From: Serripes groenlandicus
Lineage: Eukaryota; Mollusca; Bivalvia; Cardiida; Cardiidae
Direction: 5' to 3'
NCBI GenBank assembly: GCA_031761405.1
Contig: JASEVX010000008.1
Coordinates: 43,355,733 to 43,419,732, forward strand
DNA: 64,000 bases
Below, in pieces: positions 1 through 11,549 of the stretch (position 1 is the stretch's first letter; every line of letters starts with the position of its first letter). The notes under the pieces were generated by a model, which saw only the letters and a list, made by a program, of their open reading frames with translations, was not told the DNA's origin and searched no databases. Position numbers and translations under genes: made by a program.

Positions 1-128
1 ACTTCATCTTGGCGTAACGTCAATGGTGCGACGTCGTTTCCCGCCAAAAAAGTGGTATCAACATGAAAGACCCCAAATTCCCATACATGTGCTATTGACT
101 CAATCATTCAAAGTATAATTATTTATCA
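1..128. other. window start, no feature seen
   Basis: Nothing recognisable as coding sequence or as a repeat with a partner elsewhere in the window. Confidence 0.4.
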
Positions 129-250
129 AACATTGTGGCAAAAGGATAACTTTCTCATAAAGAGCAATTGTTCTTTTGGCGACAATCTTTTCCTAAATCG
201 TCTGTTGCAAAGGCCTCAGAAAGCGTCTCTAATAGGGAAAGGGTTTAGCA
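129..250. repeat. hairpin MITE family P, partial copy
   Basis: Reads acattgtggcaaaagg, then a decayed middle, then ggcgacaatctttt, then an outer arm 'cagaaagcgtctctaatag' followed by gggaaagggttta. The inner arms pair with each other, and the outer arm matches the ends of copies near 53.7 and 57.2 kb. Family P is a near-palindromic non-autonomous element whose centre reads 'gagaaattgctcatcatgag'. This copy keeps the centre and one outer arm. The class is inferred; no transposase is linked to it. Confidence 0.6.
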
Positions 251-359
251 GAAATGTGACCCCTTACATAATTTGTTCCAGTCATATTGACTGGTTGAAA
301 AAGGCAGTCGCCAGGTGGCATCAGAAAAGGGCTGATCTATTTGCTTCTTTACCATAATG

Positions 360-653
360 CAGGTGATCGATTAAAGATCATCTTGGCCCTCATGTTTTAA
401 CCTCGTTCATTATAAATGTATTCCTTGATTTTCTGAAAGCTTTTACATTATTAATTTCTGTTCGTAATAATAGACGACAGCAATACGAATTCCAAATATG
501 TTTTGATAATGCAAGAGACATGACATTAACATTATTATTGTCTAGTCAATTACTTATGAATCCTTTTGTATGGCCAAAGTAAGCTCTTTAATTTTGTTTA
601 TAATTATCTTGCCCTCTTTTCGTAAATAGGTAGCACCTATAGATATATTACTC
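360..653. other. unannotated AT-rich stretch
   Basis: No supported gene, RNA or repeat partner seen. Confidence 0.3.
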
Positions 654-2001
654 TACCCTTTTCCCATATGCAACAAATCTCGAGCAGACGACTTTAAAAG
701 CAAAAATATGCGTAGTTTCTATAAACGTCATAAAACGGCTGCAAATGGGACAGGGTTTATACTTTAAGTCTATTTACATGTAAAATATGTCCATATAGAA
801 ACAGGGTAGAACATATGTTGGAAAAGCAGAAATTACTAACAAATAAACTACGATTTCTTTTCCTTTTCCCACAACGTTTTTTAAAGTTTCATATACTGCA
901 GATGTTTCAAAGCTTATGTTAGCTGAAGGTATATGAGGACATTAGTTAAATCGAAACAAGTAAACATTTACCTCATTGTTTATGAAGCGTCGTCTGCAAG
1001 TATTTACTGCAAAGTATACTGGTTAAAGACAGTTGAAAAGATTGCTGAAAATGGAGAACTTCTCACTTTGAGCAGTTTCTTCTTTTCCCAATATGTTTTA
1101 AAAAAGAATTGGCTACATAGGAGTCAACTGTCGTCTTTATGAAGCGAGCACACGATTTAATTTCAAATTAATACACCATAGATAACGATCGAACTTACCT
1201 GGCCCACATGGTTATTCGTATATATATCTATTTTCCTTTGCTTACGTTATGCACACCAGCTATCATATGAAGTTTGTACCCTGATTACTGAAGTACAAAC
1301 TCCAAACAATGCTCCCATATCACATAGCAAACAATCACAGCATTTTACACTTGTGATTGGTCAATATCGAGAATGATATCTCGTCCATTAATCGGAGTAC
1401 AGATTACATACTTGTATGGTTTTCGAGCCAGGTCATTAAATGAGATAATTTACCTGAAAGGTAATAAAGTTGAAAGGTTGAACAATTTCCCAAGGGTAGG
1501 CTACATTCCATGAATTGACGCGAGCAATTACAAAGCGTAATTGGGAGTAATCTGACAAAACCTTCTGTTTAACTAACAGTATACAGCCAAGAATGATGTT
1601 CGCTTAATACAGTTCTTCTTTAATATATAGATACAGTTAAAATGTATTTAAAAGGTTTTTTTACTCTTTCACTGCCGAATTTTACAAAGTCGACTTTTCC
1701 ATTTTAAAAATAGGACCATTTCATTTTTCGTCCAACAGGGCATTTGAAAAAATGTAATATCTAAGTGGCAAACAATGCAGATTACAGGAGAGTCAGGTCG
1801 TTATGAGCTGCTAACCTGAATCTGATTTGTTTGCAAAAACCTTGAATTGCCTTTGACAGCAGTTTCTTTATGACAAAAGGGGCATTTTAACAGTGTACCC
1901 TAACAGACCGGTTGATTGGTGAGTGCTAGTTAAAATGTTAGACTTGTATGCTTGGCTAAACTAGCACATTACTGAGTCTTCGATGTGTTATGTCAATCTG
2001 A
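654..2001. repeat. duplicated segment, copy 1 (partner 59462-61172)
   Basis: The 1.35-kb stretch from 'ttttcccatatgcaacaaat' to 'gatgtgttatgtcaatctg' recurs in the same order and orientation at 59462-61172 with scattered substitutions and small indels. Parts belong to hairpin MITE family P (about 654-1140), and 1661-1866 is a second MITE. Copy 1 lacks a roughly 370-bp SINE block present in copy 2, so it shows the pre-insertion state. It is a segmental duplication or two copies of a composite repeat; one window cannot separate these. Confidence 0.8.
1661..1866. repeat. MITE family Q (CTTTCACTGCCG-type), copy
   Basis: Starts ttactctttcactgccgaat, carries 'tctaagtggcaaacaatgca' in the middle and ends near cctttgacagcag. 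It aligns with 17765-17974 (best-preserved), 60806-61022 and, inverted, about 34080-34230. Confidence 0.65.
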
Positions 2002-2310
2002 ATACACCACTGGACTGTCGATTTGAAAGAACGTTTGCCAAAGAAAAAACAAAAGCGTTTGCTTGCACAATGTGGTTGAATTGAAACCTTTAACGGTATT
2101 TAATATATATTAGTTCAGCCACTTTTGCTTAGCGTATTTCTTAACCGTCTCGCACTAGTTGTTAATACCCCATTATTCCAACTGAATACATACCTACATA
2201 AAAAACATGATCATGCCGGGGTATGAACTCACAAGTAGACTCATAGCGTCGCCTGGTTCACATACACGTAGCTGTGGTTAATAGCATACTTGCATGTCTA
2301 TGTGACCACC
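2002..2310. other. unannotated
   Basis: No gene or recognised repeat seen between the duplicated segment and the next SINE. Confidence 0.3.
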
Positions 2311-2575
2311 TCGGTGGTGTAGTGGTAGAGCTGCGGATTCAGTTGTGGACGCTCGCGGGTTCGATCCTCGGCAGGGTCAAACCAAATGCTTTAATAATGC
2401 TAGTATTGGCTTTCCCTCAGTTGCACTCAGGATTGCTGAATTAGCATTACAACTGACTCGTGGATACATGGACAAGTAGAACTGATAACTTAATTACCGA
2501 AGATATAATTGTATAACTGAAATATAACTGACAATATGTTGAAGGCAGCGTAAAACACCATTCAGATTAACAAAC
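2311..2575 (+). repeat. tRNA-derived SINE
   Basis: The tRNA-like head has box A 'tggtgtagtggtagagc' and box B 'gggttcgatcc', the internal RNA polymerase III promoter elements. The body ends in ataactgacaatatgttgaaggcagcgtaaaacacc, the 3' signature shared by all SINE copies here. It is a mobile SINE rather than a tRNA gene, because the sequence after the head is SINE body and the cloverleaf is imperfect. Confidence 0.85.
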
Positions 2576-3099
2576 GCATGTCTATAGAATAGACAATGGA
2601 AGGAACGTGTCCCATATATTCAGTATAGAAGTGTTAAGATTATTATAAACACGTGTTTGTGTGTATAATTATATTCTCCCAAAGGAAATGATCGCTTCAT
2701 AGTTTAAGAGGACTGTTTTATTTATCATAACTCTCCATTTGCCACAATGTATTCAACTTTATTCAATATTAATTAGTTCATAGAGGTTTTCCCTTTTTTG
2801 GCCATATGCTTTCAAATTCGTCTGCTGCTGCTACGAGTCTCCTAATTTCGTGATCATAAACACTAAAATAAACTACATTGTCAAGTGCTGAATGAATTTT
2901 TAGATATCAGAAAATAGTAACACTTCTCAATTGACTGCTAATATAAAGAGATGGGAGAAAAGGACGAAAATAATGACGTGATAAACTAAGATAGATCACG
3001 AAGTTGGAAGGTTCCTCGATATGTGAGAACAGGTAAGGCAACCACTGTAGTGGTCTGACACTTTTCGATGCTGATTTTAGTTATCTTCAAGCAGATCGT
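2576..3099. other. unannotated AT-rich stretch
   Basis: No supported gene or repeat. Confidence 0.3.
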
Positions 3100-3420
3100 T
3101 ACCTCTAGGTCAAATTACGGCAAATGCTGAATAGTCAAATACTCCCTTAATGCTTAAGAAATTAGTGTATACCTTCACTAGAATGCATTGAATATATGAC
3201 GTTGACTTTAAATTTATTGCCAGGATAAATTCAGAATGCACTGAAATTGATTGATTTGATCGTTGTAAGTAAGTTGCACTTGTATGAAACTGAAAGTAGA
3301 GGTAGTGAAAATCAATGTATGTTCCTTCCTCATTTCGTCCAACATGATGGTAATCATTTCCGCGGGGTGAATTCTTTCTTACATGATGCATTACACCCCT
3401 CGCTTTCAATTTGTTTTTGA
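3100..3420. repeat. diverged duplicate of 6430-6680
   Basis: Shares 'gaaattagtgtatacctt' and the following 'cattgaata' block with about 6505-6545, with weaker similarity on both sides. On the minus strand both copies contain the same AAG|gtatac donor-like site. This is a local duplication around the lectin gene; whether it holds a decayed exon is not clear. Confidence 0.5.
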
Positions 3421-3597
3421 ATTGTTTTAAAGCTTATAGGTAACACTTTTCATTGACATAGAGTATTTTAACTTAGAACCTCTAAGAAAGTGTGACAATT
3501 GAGGGTTGAAACTGGTTGATTAACATAAAAACAAAGAATGAATTTATTTGGATTATTGTGACCTCTATCCGTATCTGTTCCTGGTACCACCATCGTT

Positions 3598-3916
3598 GAA
3601 ATGTATTAATTCTTGATAATAATCAACGACTTCTAACGGGTATCGATATCTTTAAAACAACATAACACTGCTTGCAGTATACTCACTATTTGGTTTATTG
3701 CATTATTCGTTTTGAATAAAAGCAACGACAGCTAACGGATATCGAACTTATTAGACCAACATAAAACGCTTAACAGTATACTTGCTGTTTGTTTTATTTC
3801 ATGATTCTTTTTGATAATGCTATGAACATTGCTAAAATCAACTACAGCTAACGGGTATGGAACAATTTTAACAGTATACTTGCTATATTTTTCATTGTAT
3901 TCGTTGTGATAATGCC
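3598..3916. repeat. about 110-bp imperfect tandem repeat overlapping the lectin 3' end
   Basis: Three diverged units share 'agctaacgggtat', 'acagtatacttgct' and a 'ttcgttttgataat'-type block. The last unit runs into the final codons and stop of the lectin terminal exon, so the repeat covers its 3' UTR. Confidence 0.6.
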
Positions 3917-4124
3917 ATGGACATTCTTTTTTCACAAACAAACTGAAGTTGCGCGTTGCAAACCTCCGCGATCCACTGTCCTTTCTCATCTATATTGACA
4001 CAATTCTTCGTCTTGTCGGGTAGTGTGATGAATACATACGGATGTGAGTTATGGGTTGTTTTACTATACATCCATTTGTAAGTGCCGTTTTCCTGTATGT
4101 CCGAGAGACCATTCAAGAACTTTC
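3892..4124 (-). CDS. C-type lectin domain gene, terminal exon
   Basis: C-terminal half of a C-type lectin-like domain (CTLD). On the minus strand an acceptor (tttatttatttatgacag) opens the exon with two bases completing a Gly codon split with the previous exon. The frame reads GLSDIQENGTYKWMYS, matching the family 'WIGL.D...G...W..G' core, then NCVNIDEKGQW and EVCNAQLQFVCEK, the conserved end where Cys pairs close the long loop. A stop follows 11 residues later. The Ca2+/sugar-binding EPN or QPD triplet and the WND motif are absent (GQWIAEVC occupies the WND position), so calcium-dependent sugar binding is unlikely. Probably secreted or membrane-anchored via an upstream exon not found. The family assignment is firm; function is inference. 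Confidence 0.85.
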
Positions 4125-4623
4125 CTGTCATAAATAAATAAAAAAATTCAGAGGTCCAGATAAGAAGGGGTAAACAGCTCTTTTCCTCACAATATATCTC
4201 TTATCCAACCAAATCCAATGAATCGTCTCAATGAGGCGGTTCTGTTTAGTACCCACATCATAGGATTATATAGTCTAGTAAGTATTTTAGAACAAGCAAA
4301 ACGCCCCTTATCTTGAGCTCTGGAAGATAGTTAAAGCCTTCTTTAGACCAATTAACAAAGCTAACTGTTTGATTTTATTTCAGCCAACGACCCTTTTTGG
4401 TACTAATTTAAGTGATTGTTGTTTGGAATAATTGAAGTTTAAATTATGCGACATTAAACTATAATTAATAGGGAATATCTATTGGAATAATTGAGCATTT
4501 TTGACTGTCAATCTCAAGCCGATTAATTTCAATTACTTTGAATCGAATCAAGGACTTTCTTGTCACAAATGAAAACGAAGAATTACCAACCGTATACTAC
4601 AGTATCATATTGTTCATGTTTTA

Positions 4624-5110
4624 ATGACCGTCTGATTTATAAGCATTGATGTTTTTGGCAGTAACGGCTATTACTAATAGTTTATGGTATGGGCAGTGTA
4701 TATCCATGCGGCACACCTAATGATAATCAAGGCCAATAACTATTCAAAACATGGACCATTATGGCACATCTAACTCAAATCGATTTAATCTATTTACTAC
4801 GCCCTTTTTAGACGAATTTTTACCAAGATTTGTTCTGCCATCAATCTAAAAGGAACAATTATCACCTGTTTCCGTAATACTATATATTGCAAACTTTTGG
4901 AATGACCGCATGATGAAGATAATAACTTTGGCTTTTTTAATCATCGGCGTTTTTGGCACTAACGGCTATTAGTAATGGTTGTGCTGCAGACAGTGCACAC
5001 CCATGCGGGAACAAATGATAATCAAGGGCAATAACTATTCAAATGATTGATCATATACGACTTTTCAATTAAAGTCGATTTACTACACCCTCTTTACACG
5101 AATCGGGGAA
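4624..5110. repeat. tandem duplication, offset about 278 bp
   Basis: The block 'tttttggca..taacggctatta' plus 'aatgataatcaagg' and 'caataactattcaaa' occurs at about 4645-4760 and again at about 4925-5045. It lies inside the lectin gene intron between 4125 and 5971. Confidence 0.65.
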
Positions 5111-5971
5111 TTTCCTGCCAAATAATTACAAACTGCATAGGCTTCTTAAATGTTCAGAAACATTATAAACAGATCGCTGATAAAATAAGTATTTCGGTTT
5201 TGTATGGAAAGCATGGACTTAGATAATATTGTGTCAGAAGTATTGTCAAATGCAACGTATGACCAGACTAGTTAGTGAAATGAAAAAAATATATAAACAG
5301 GTATAAATAAATATTATCATACCACACGTCACTTTGTCGTGTTAAATTCCCAAATTATCATCAAGTGTAATGCTGACAGTACGTTTGTGAGAAGATGACA
5401 TGATACTGTCACATAGCAAGCGCGTCTAAAAATAGACAATTTTCGTTACCCAAGTTTGATCTGGTGGCTGAACTCTTCTATCCAAATGGCCATGATCTCG
5501 CAGACTTTGCAATGATGAGTCTAGAAAAGCTTAATGGGACGGTACAATACAGGAAGACGCTGGAACAGCTTTGGAAAAGCATGCTGAGGACTTATAGCGT
5601 CAATACAAAAGCATAGATGAAATAACGGCGCAAATCAGGACGAGACTCTCATTACATTACGTCATTTCCGTTGTAATGTAAATCATTATGAATGAAACAC
5701 CGCTGACGAAGGCCGAAAAGTACTTCGGCAGATATATTGAATAAACTTGAAATATTATGTATTGGTGAAATGACCATGGCGTCCAATGTGATAATACATA
5801 TTGTCAGCACTTGGGTAAATACTGTTAACCTCGGTTTCGACTTAGGTAACAGTATTTCCCTCATGTTGACATTATGCATTGTAACACTGGAAGTCATGTG
5901 ATATTTATATATTGTGAAAGAACATTACAAAATGAATCTTAATGAAAAAGGAAAAATAAAATATATTTTAC
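5111..5971. other. lectin intron sequence, no feature
   Basis: Remainder of the 1.85-kb intron; no coding signal or recognised element seen. Confidence 0.35.
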
Positions 5972-6065
5972 CTTTGTATTGCTGTGGTATATGTGTCAAA
6001 ATAATTTTACCCTTGCTAGTGGGATCCAGTTCCACGAGATGACCTCCAATCATTCTGTACCAGGC
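5972..6065 (-). CDS. C-type lectin domain gene, middle exon
   Basis: 94-nt exon with acceptor cttatttatag and donor AAAG|gtaaaat. In phase 0 it reads AWYRMIGGHLVELD, the conserved second helix of a CTLD ('A...C...GGHLV.I'), then a stretch ending QQYK plus one base. Joining to the exon at 4124 gives an intact Gly codon and continuous frame, which supports both splice sites. At the position normally holding the first core cysteine (A..xC..xGG) there is Tyr, so the long-loop disulfide to the last Cys of the domain would be missing. Confidence 0.85.
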
Positions 6066-6123
6066 CTATAAATAAGATATCTAATTTTGATTTTACGTCT
6101 TCCACTTTAATTAGTATTTCACG

Positions 6124-6385
6124 ACCGACTCGATGGTGTAGTGGTAGAGAGTTCGTTTCGGGATCGGAAAGTCGTGTGTTCGATCCATTGCCGGGTCATA
6201 CAAAAAACTTTAAATATGGTAATAATGGCGTTAACTCCTTGGTGCTCAACATTGTGGGTTGGTGAGCATTACGTCTGACGGACTATTGTCAGGATAAGTG
6301 GAACATTTGTACTGGTTTCTTACTAAGGAAACGCCGTGATATAACTGAAGTATTGTCGAATTCTGCGTAAAAAATAGATAAACAA
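6124..6385 (+). repeat. tRNA-derived SINE
   Basis: Box A 'tggtgtagtggtagag', box B 'gtgttcgatcc', then 'gggtcatacaaaaaacttt' and the 3' body 'gtgatataactgaagtattg' followed by tcgaattctgcgtaaaa. It sits in the lectin intron between 6066 and 7004, in the antisense orientation to the gene. Confidence 0.85.
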
Positions 6386-6429
6386 TATTATATCCGTAGA
6401 TATGCCTTGTTCACGGAAACACCACCGGG

Positions 6430-6680
6430 TTAAATTGCGCCAAATGCATCCGATGTGATGCTGATCTACAGCCAAATAGTCTCTAAAGAACCTTTGTTTG
6501 CGTAGAAATTAGTGTATACCTTCACCAGAATACATTGAATACATGTGTTTAGCATGCATTGGTAATGACTGATTTGATCACTTTTAGTATTTTGACCTTT
6601 TTTGAAAGTGGAGTATGTGAAAAACCAGTTTCCATCTGGATCGATACATTACGCAGAGGCCATAAGTTTGGTTTTCTCGC
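6430..6680. repeat. diverged duplicate of 3100-3420
   Basis: See 3100-3420. The best-kept core is 'agaaattagtgtatacctt' and 'cattgaatac'. Confidence 0.5.
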
Positions 6681-6754
6681 GGGACTGCTCATATGTTTAT
6701 GGCCCTTCTAAATGTAAGGACTCTAGTGACATTGTGTGCATTCACGAACAAAAT

Positions 6755-6940
6755 ACTTGGTATTAAGGGCTGTTCTTCTTGGCGCTCAGGGTTCCGGCAT
6801 AAGCATTACGACTGACATTCTGGTGTCAGGACAAATGGACCAGTAGAACGGGTAACTTACCGAGAAAACGCCGTGGTATATTTGAAAACATAGTTGAAAA
6901 GTGGCGTAAAACACAAACAAATCAATCAATCGATACTCAT
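6755..6940 (+). repeat. SINE, 5'-truncated
   Basis: Only the body survives: 'cttggcgctcagg', 'tggtgtcaggacaaatggac', 'gccgtggtatatttgaaaac' and 'agttgaaaagtggcgtaaaa', ending in (caat)n. There is no tRNA-like head, consistent with incomplete target-primed reverse transcription. Confidence 0.75.
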
Positions 6941-7004
6941 CCTAGTTTTCAGTGTAAACAAGTGCAAAAAAGACATCACACTTTCCAGGTTCCTATGCAT
7001 TTAC

Positions 7005-7123
7005 AGCGGCTCTGATCCAGCTAGCCTTGTCAACGCTGTACCAGAAACATATGGAATTTCCACTATATGGGTCATGTTTTTGTATCCAAGGCGCCGTCCA
7101 TCTTGGTGTGTAATTCGTTTTAG
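7005..7123 (-). CDS. C-type lectin domain gene, upstream CTLD exon
   Basis: 119-nt exon with acceptor ttaattttgtttccag and donor GCCGCT|gtaaat. The frame (two bases completing a split codon, then 39 codons) reads NSICFWYSVDKASWIRAA, the start of a long-form CTLD ('gnSCY.fS..k.sW..A'). It joins in phase with the exon at 6065. The expected N-terminal partner cysteine ('CP.gW') is replaced in APWIQKH, leaving the SIC cysteine apparently unpaired. An upstream exon carrying a signal peptide must exist if the gene works; I did not find one with confidence. Confidence 0.8.
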
Positions 7124-7388
7124 CTGGAAACAAAATTAACACCTCGTTAGCTTGTATAGATCCCTGATCATTTATTAAGCCACGTGCATCATCATGCATC
7201 ACAAACAACCCATCAGTGTATCGTTAAAACCTAACCGGTTCTCATGCATCACATTGCCTTTGAATGTGATGCAAAAACCGCGTTCGGAAATCAAGTGTAC
7301 CGGACCGAACATATAGGTATTTTTGATTGGCTAAAATACTCCGTCTAATTTGCATATCGGGTCTATGAGTTACGTGTACCTTTTTGGC

Positions 7389-7396
7389 CTTTTATA
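7389..7396 (-). promoter_or_regulatory. candidate TATA box upstream of lectin exons
   Basis: The minus strand reads TATAAAAG in a ggtataaaaggcc context about 265 bp upstream of the first CTLD exon found. Position and sequence suit a core promoter, but no first exon with a clear signal peptide was found between them. Confidence 0.25.
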
Positions 7397-7690
7397 CCTC
7401 GAAATTCAATACAATTTCATATAAATCTCGAAGTATAGAATGTTCTGCTAATAATATGTATCCTTTGATTTCGAGCATTAAATCTGCAACAGACGTCTTT
7501 ACAGGAAATCTAGAAACATATATGGAATATCTTCATAAATGTAACTGCAATTAAAACAAATAAATGACAAATTGTGACAACAGAAGGAAGTGCATCATTA
7601 TTCAAAGTTTTCAGATGTCGGATACTGCTGATGCATCAAAATTCGCCTATAGTGGGTATGGGTTTAAACACGACGGTACGCTGATAAGAG

Positions 7691-8113
7691 TAGTGGCTCG
7701 AACATTCTCATATCAATGACAAGGCAACCTTGACCATAATGGTTGCCGGTCTGGTGTGTTTCTCATTAACATACTATCTCATTCTACGACTTCACCGCCG
7801 AGGCTGTTAAATTAAATTTTAAAAAAAGCAAGTCAATTACAGTCGACGCTCATTATGTCGAACTCTTTGGGGAATTGAAAAACAATTGACATAAACATAG
7901 TTCGATATAAAAATCGAGATTAGTGGCTCGTGCATTTTCGTATGAATGACAAGGCAACATTGACCAAAGGTTGCCGGTCTCGTGTGTATCTCATTAAAAT
8001 ACAATTCTACGAATTCACCACCGTGGCGGTTAAATTAATCTAAGAAAGCAAGGCAATTACAGTCAACGCTCATTATCTCGAACTATTGGGGGAATTGAAA
8101 AAAGAATCGAAGG
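7691..8113. repeat. direct tandem duplication, 230-bp offset
   Basis: 'tagtggctcg' followed by 'atgacaaggcaac', 'ggttgccggtct', 'gttaaatta' and 'gctcattat.tcgaact' occurs at 7691 and again at 7921. Confidence 0.75.
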
Positions 8114-8133
8114 AAGAATTTATTTTTAAACAA

Positions 8134-11100
8134 GATATTTGTCTTTTAAATGAAAAATCCTATACATACTTGCACCCTGCTACTGGTTCATACTCATCTC
8201 TTGATTTTGCTGTTTTCCTTTAACCCTGATATATTTGTTGATTTCTCATGGAAGGTTGAAGACGACCTTCATGGAAGTGATCATTTCCCTTTAATTATAA
8301 CTGAAACTGGACGCTCTGTTCTGGAGCGTCCGAGGCGATGGAGGCTTAACAAAGCGAACTGGAATTTATTCCAGATGCCATGTGAGGAATCCACTACTCC
8401 GGATGTTTTTGTTTGGATTGTGATGATCCTACACAACTTTTTACTTCATTAATTCATCAGGCAGCTGAAGAAGCAATACCCCCGAACTTCGACAACTCCA
8501 AAGCGCCCTCACAAACCTTGGTTTGATGAAGATTGCAAAAATGCTATAAGAACACGCATATCGGAGCTCAGACAATTTGACCCGAGGCCAACCCAGGAAA
8601 ACCATGTAAAATTTAAAATAGCTCGAGCAAAAGCCCGCAAAACTATTAAACAAAATAAACGTGCGTCTTGGCGACGGTATGTATCTAGGTTAAATTCTAG
8701 ATCATCCGTCAAAAAGGCACGGAATATGATAAGAAAAATTATAGCAAGATTAGTGTAAATCATCCGAACATCCCAGATGGTGTAGCTACTTCAAAGAAGG
8801 ATATTGCCGATACGTTGGCAGATTCCTTTGCGCAAAGTCGTCCTCTTCAAACTATTCTTCAAAGTTTCAAAAATTTCAACAACAGAAGGAGAAACAAAAA
8901 CTTAATTTTAAATCAAAGATTAAAGAGGCCTACAATAAACCTTTTACGTTAAAAGAATTAAAAACAGCTCTCAAGAAGTGCCATGATACCGCTGTGGGAT
9001 CAGATGATATACACTATCAATTACTAAAACATTTACCTTTTCGGTCCCTTTCTTGTTTACTTAAAGTTTATAATCAGGTTTGGCGAACTGGAAGTCTCCC
9101 GGGGTCTTGGAAAGAGGCCATCGTTATTCCAATTCCCAAACCTGGTAAAGATACAACTAATCCTGGGAATTATCGCCCTATAGATTAACTAGCTGTATAT
9201 GTAAAACCATGGAAAGAATGGTCAACGACAGACTTGTTTGGTTTCTTGAAAAGAACAAACTTATCACAACTGTCCAGTCTGGTTTTCGTAAACATAGAAG
9301 CACAATGGATCATTTGATCCGGTTTGAAACTTTTATCCTTGAAGCTTTTATTAAAAAGGAGCATGTAGACTCCGTCTTCTTTGACTTAGAAAGTGCATAT
9401 GACACGACTTGGAAGTATGGAACTATAAATGACCTCTATGATTTTGGCATAAAAGGTCGCCTTGCTTATTTTATTTCTGCATTTTTAACTGACCGTCAGT
9501 TCAAAGTTCGTGTTGGTGATACTTTTTCTGAACCACACGAACAGGAAATGGGTGTTCCCTAGGGATGCATTCTTTCTGATACACTTTTAAGTGTTAAAAT
9601 ACATAACATTATCAAATCTGTTAACCCTGGAGTTGAATGTTTTTTATATGTTGATGATTTCTGTATTTGTTACAGATAAAAAAATATGCATACAATAGAA
9701 AGACAATTGCAACAAGTTTTGAATAATTTACAAAAATGGTCAAACGAAAATGGCTTTAAGTTTTCTAAAAGCAAGACCAAATGTATGCACTTTTGTCAAC
9801 TTCGTAAACACCACTTAGATCCTGATTTAACACTAGATGGCACTCAAATTGACGTTGAGTCTGAATTTAAATTCCTTTGTCTATTATTCGACCCGAAACT
9901 GACTTTTATTTCTCATATAAAGTACCTTAACAATAAATGCCAGAAAGCTTTAAATCTGTTACGCGTTGTGTCCCATATGGACTGGGGAGGTGACCGTAAA
10001 GTTCTCTTGAAACTTTACATGTCATTAGTACGATCGAAATAAGACTATGCGTGTATTGTCTACGGCTAGGAACGAAAGTCATACATTGCAACACTTGATA
10101 CCATTCATCATCAGGGTTTACGGCTAGCCCTATGCGCTTTTCGAACCACACCCATCAAAAGTCTATATGTAGAAGCCAATGAACCATCTTTATATTTACG
10201 CCAACAAAAACTAGCTATGCAGTATATTTTAAAACTCAAGTCTAACACTTCAAATCCCACTCATAGAGTTGTTTTTAACCCTTTATACAAAGAATTATTG
10301 TTAAAGAAGGAACAGGTTATACCACCTTTTGGTATCCGTTACGGTCCAGAAGTCGCTAAACTTGATGTTGATCTTTACGACATCGCGAAGCAGGAGATTT
10401 CAGATGCACCACCTTGGACTCTAAATAGTCCATCATTCATTTATGATCTTGCGACCGATAAAAAGGCCTGCACAGATCCTATTGTTTTTTTTTTTAAATC
10501 CAAGTATATTGAAATGAAAAAATACATATTATAACTTTGAGATCATATATACGGATGGTTCTAAGGATGGCGAAAAGGCTGCTGCCGCCGCAGTTGCTGA
10601 TGGCGATGTGATAACATTTCGGTTGCCAAATAATGCTTCTGTATTTTCTGCCGAGTTAAAGGCGATTCATTTGGCTTTGGATTATATTGAATCCGAACTT
10701 TATTGGCGATATATTATTTTTACTGACTCATTGTCTGCTATGCAGGCCCTTCATAATGACAAAATAGATAACACTATTTTTGTTAACCTCCTTTCTAAGT
10801 TATCGCGTATTTGTGCAACAGCACAAGTAGTACTTTGCAGGATCTCCAGTCATATGGGCATTCACGGTAACGAACATGCTGACTTGGCAGCAAAGTCTGC
10901 TCTTTCACAAGATATTTTACCTTTTAAAATACCTTATTCCGATTTTAAATCTTTAATAAATATTTTACTTTACGATAAGTGGCAGAGTGATTGGAATGAG
11001 CAAGTAAATAATAAACTGCACTCAATCAAGTCAGTACTTGGTGAGTGGCTGCCAGCTTTTAGATCCTATCGCCGAGAAAAAATTGTCCTTGCTCGTTTAC

Positions 11101-11307
11101 GCATTGGGCACACATGGTTAACTCATGCATACTTACTGAGAGGTGAGGAAGCACCTCAATGTATTCCATGTTTTACACAACTTTCAGTACAGCACATTAC
11201 GTGATAGATTGATCAAGGCTCAAATTATGCGTCAGCTCTTTGAGACTGTCAAACCTGAAACTTTATTTGATTTCCTTAGGGAAATTAATATTTTAAATAA
11301 GATATGA
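8134..11307 (+). pseudogene. LINE ORF2 relic: endonuclease end, RT, RNase H
   Basis: 5'-truncated non-LTR retrotransposon of the APE-type, RNase-H-bearing group (I/Jockey-like). In order: endonuclease C-terminus (LLNEKSYTYLHPATGSYSS, then GSDHFPL after a frameshift near 8215); a basic linker (8500-8760) typical of this group; RT with PGNYRPI, motif A FFDLESAYDTTW, then a stop where QG should follow MGVP; motif C as YVDDF (9650-9663); and RNase H (FTDSLSAMQAL, SSHMGIHGNEHADLAAKSAL) at about 10560-10920. Next comes LLRGEEAPQCIPCF, the start of the usual Cys/His tail, and a final frame ending at 11307. At least five frameshifts or stops make it dead. A 3' UTR of about 200 bp may run to the aataaa near 11500. 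Confidence 0.9.
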
Positions 11308-11549
11308 TTATTTCTTAAATCGTGCTTTTGCACATGCATTACTTTTACAGATCCTGTTCCACATTTTCTCAGATATTGTTTATCTTCATGTTAAGTATTA
11401 CATAGTAGTGTTTGGCTTGTTTGCCTAAATTCTGTTTTACATTGGCTTACATGTCGTTTTATATTAATGTTAAGTATCGCATACATCATGTTTGATTGTT
11501 TTGTCGAATAAACCGGTTAGTTATATTTCAATTTTAATTATTTCATCAG
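11308..11549 (+). other. probable 3' UTR of the 8.1-11.3 kb LINE
   Basis: AT-rich, non-coding, with a gaataaacc signal near 11500. The true 3' end and any target-site duplication are not resolved. Confidence 0.45.

Noticed and set aside
2311..2400. Functional tRNA gene
   Set aside because: Box A and B are good, but the cloverleaf is imperfect and the sequence continues into the shared SINE body; same for the other tRNA-like heads.
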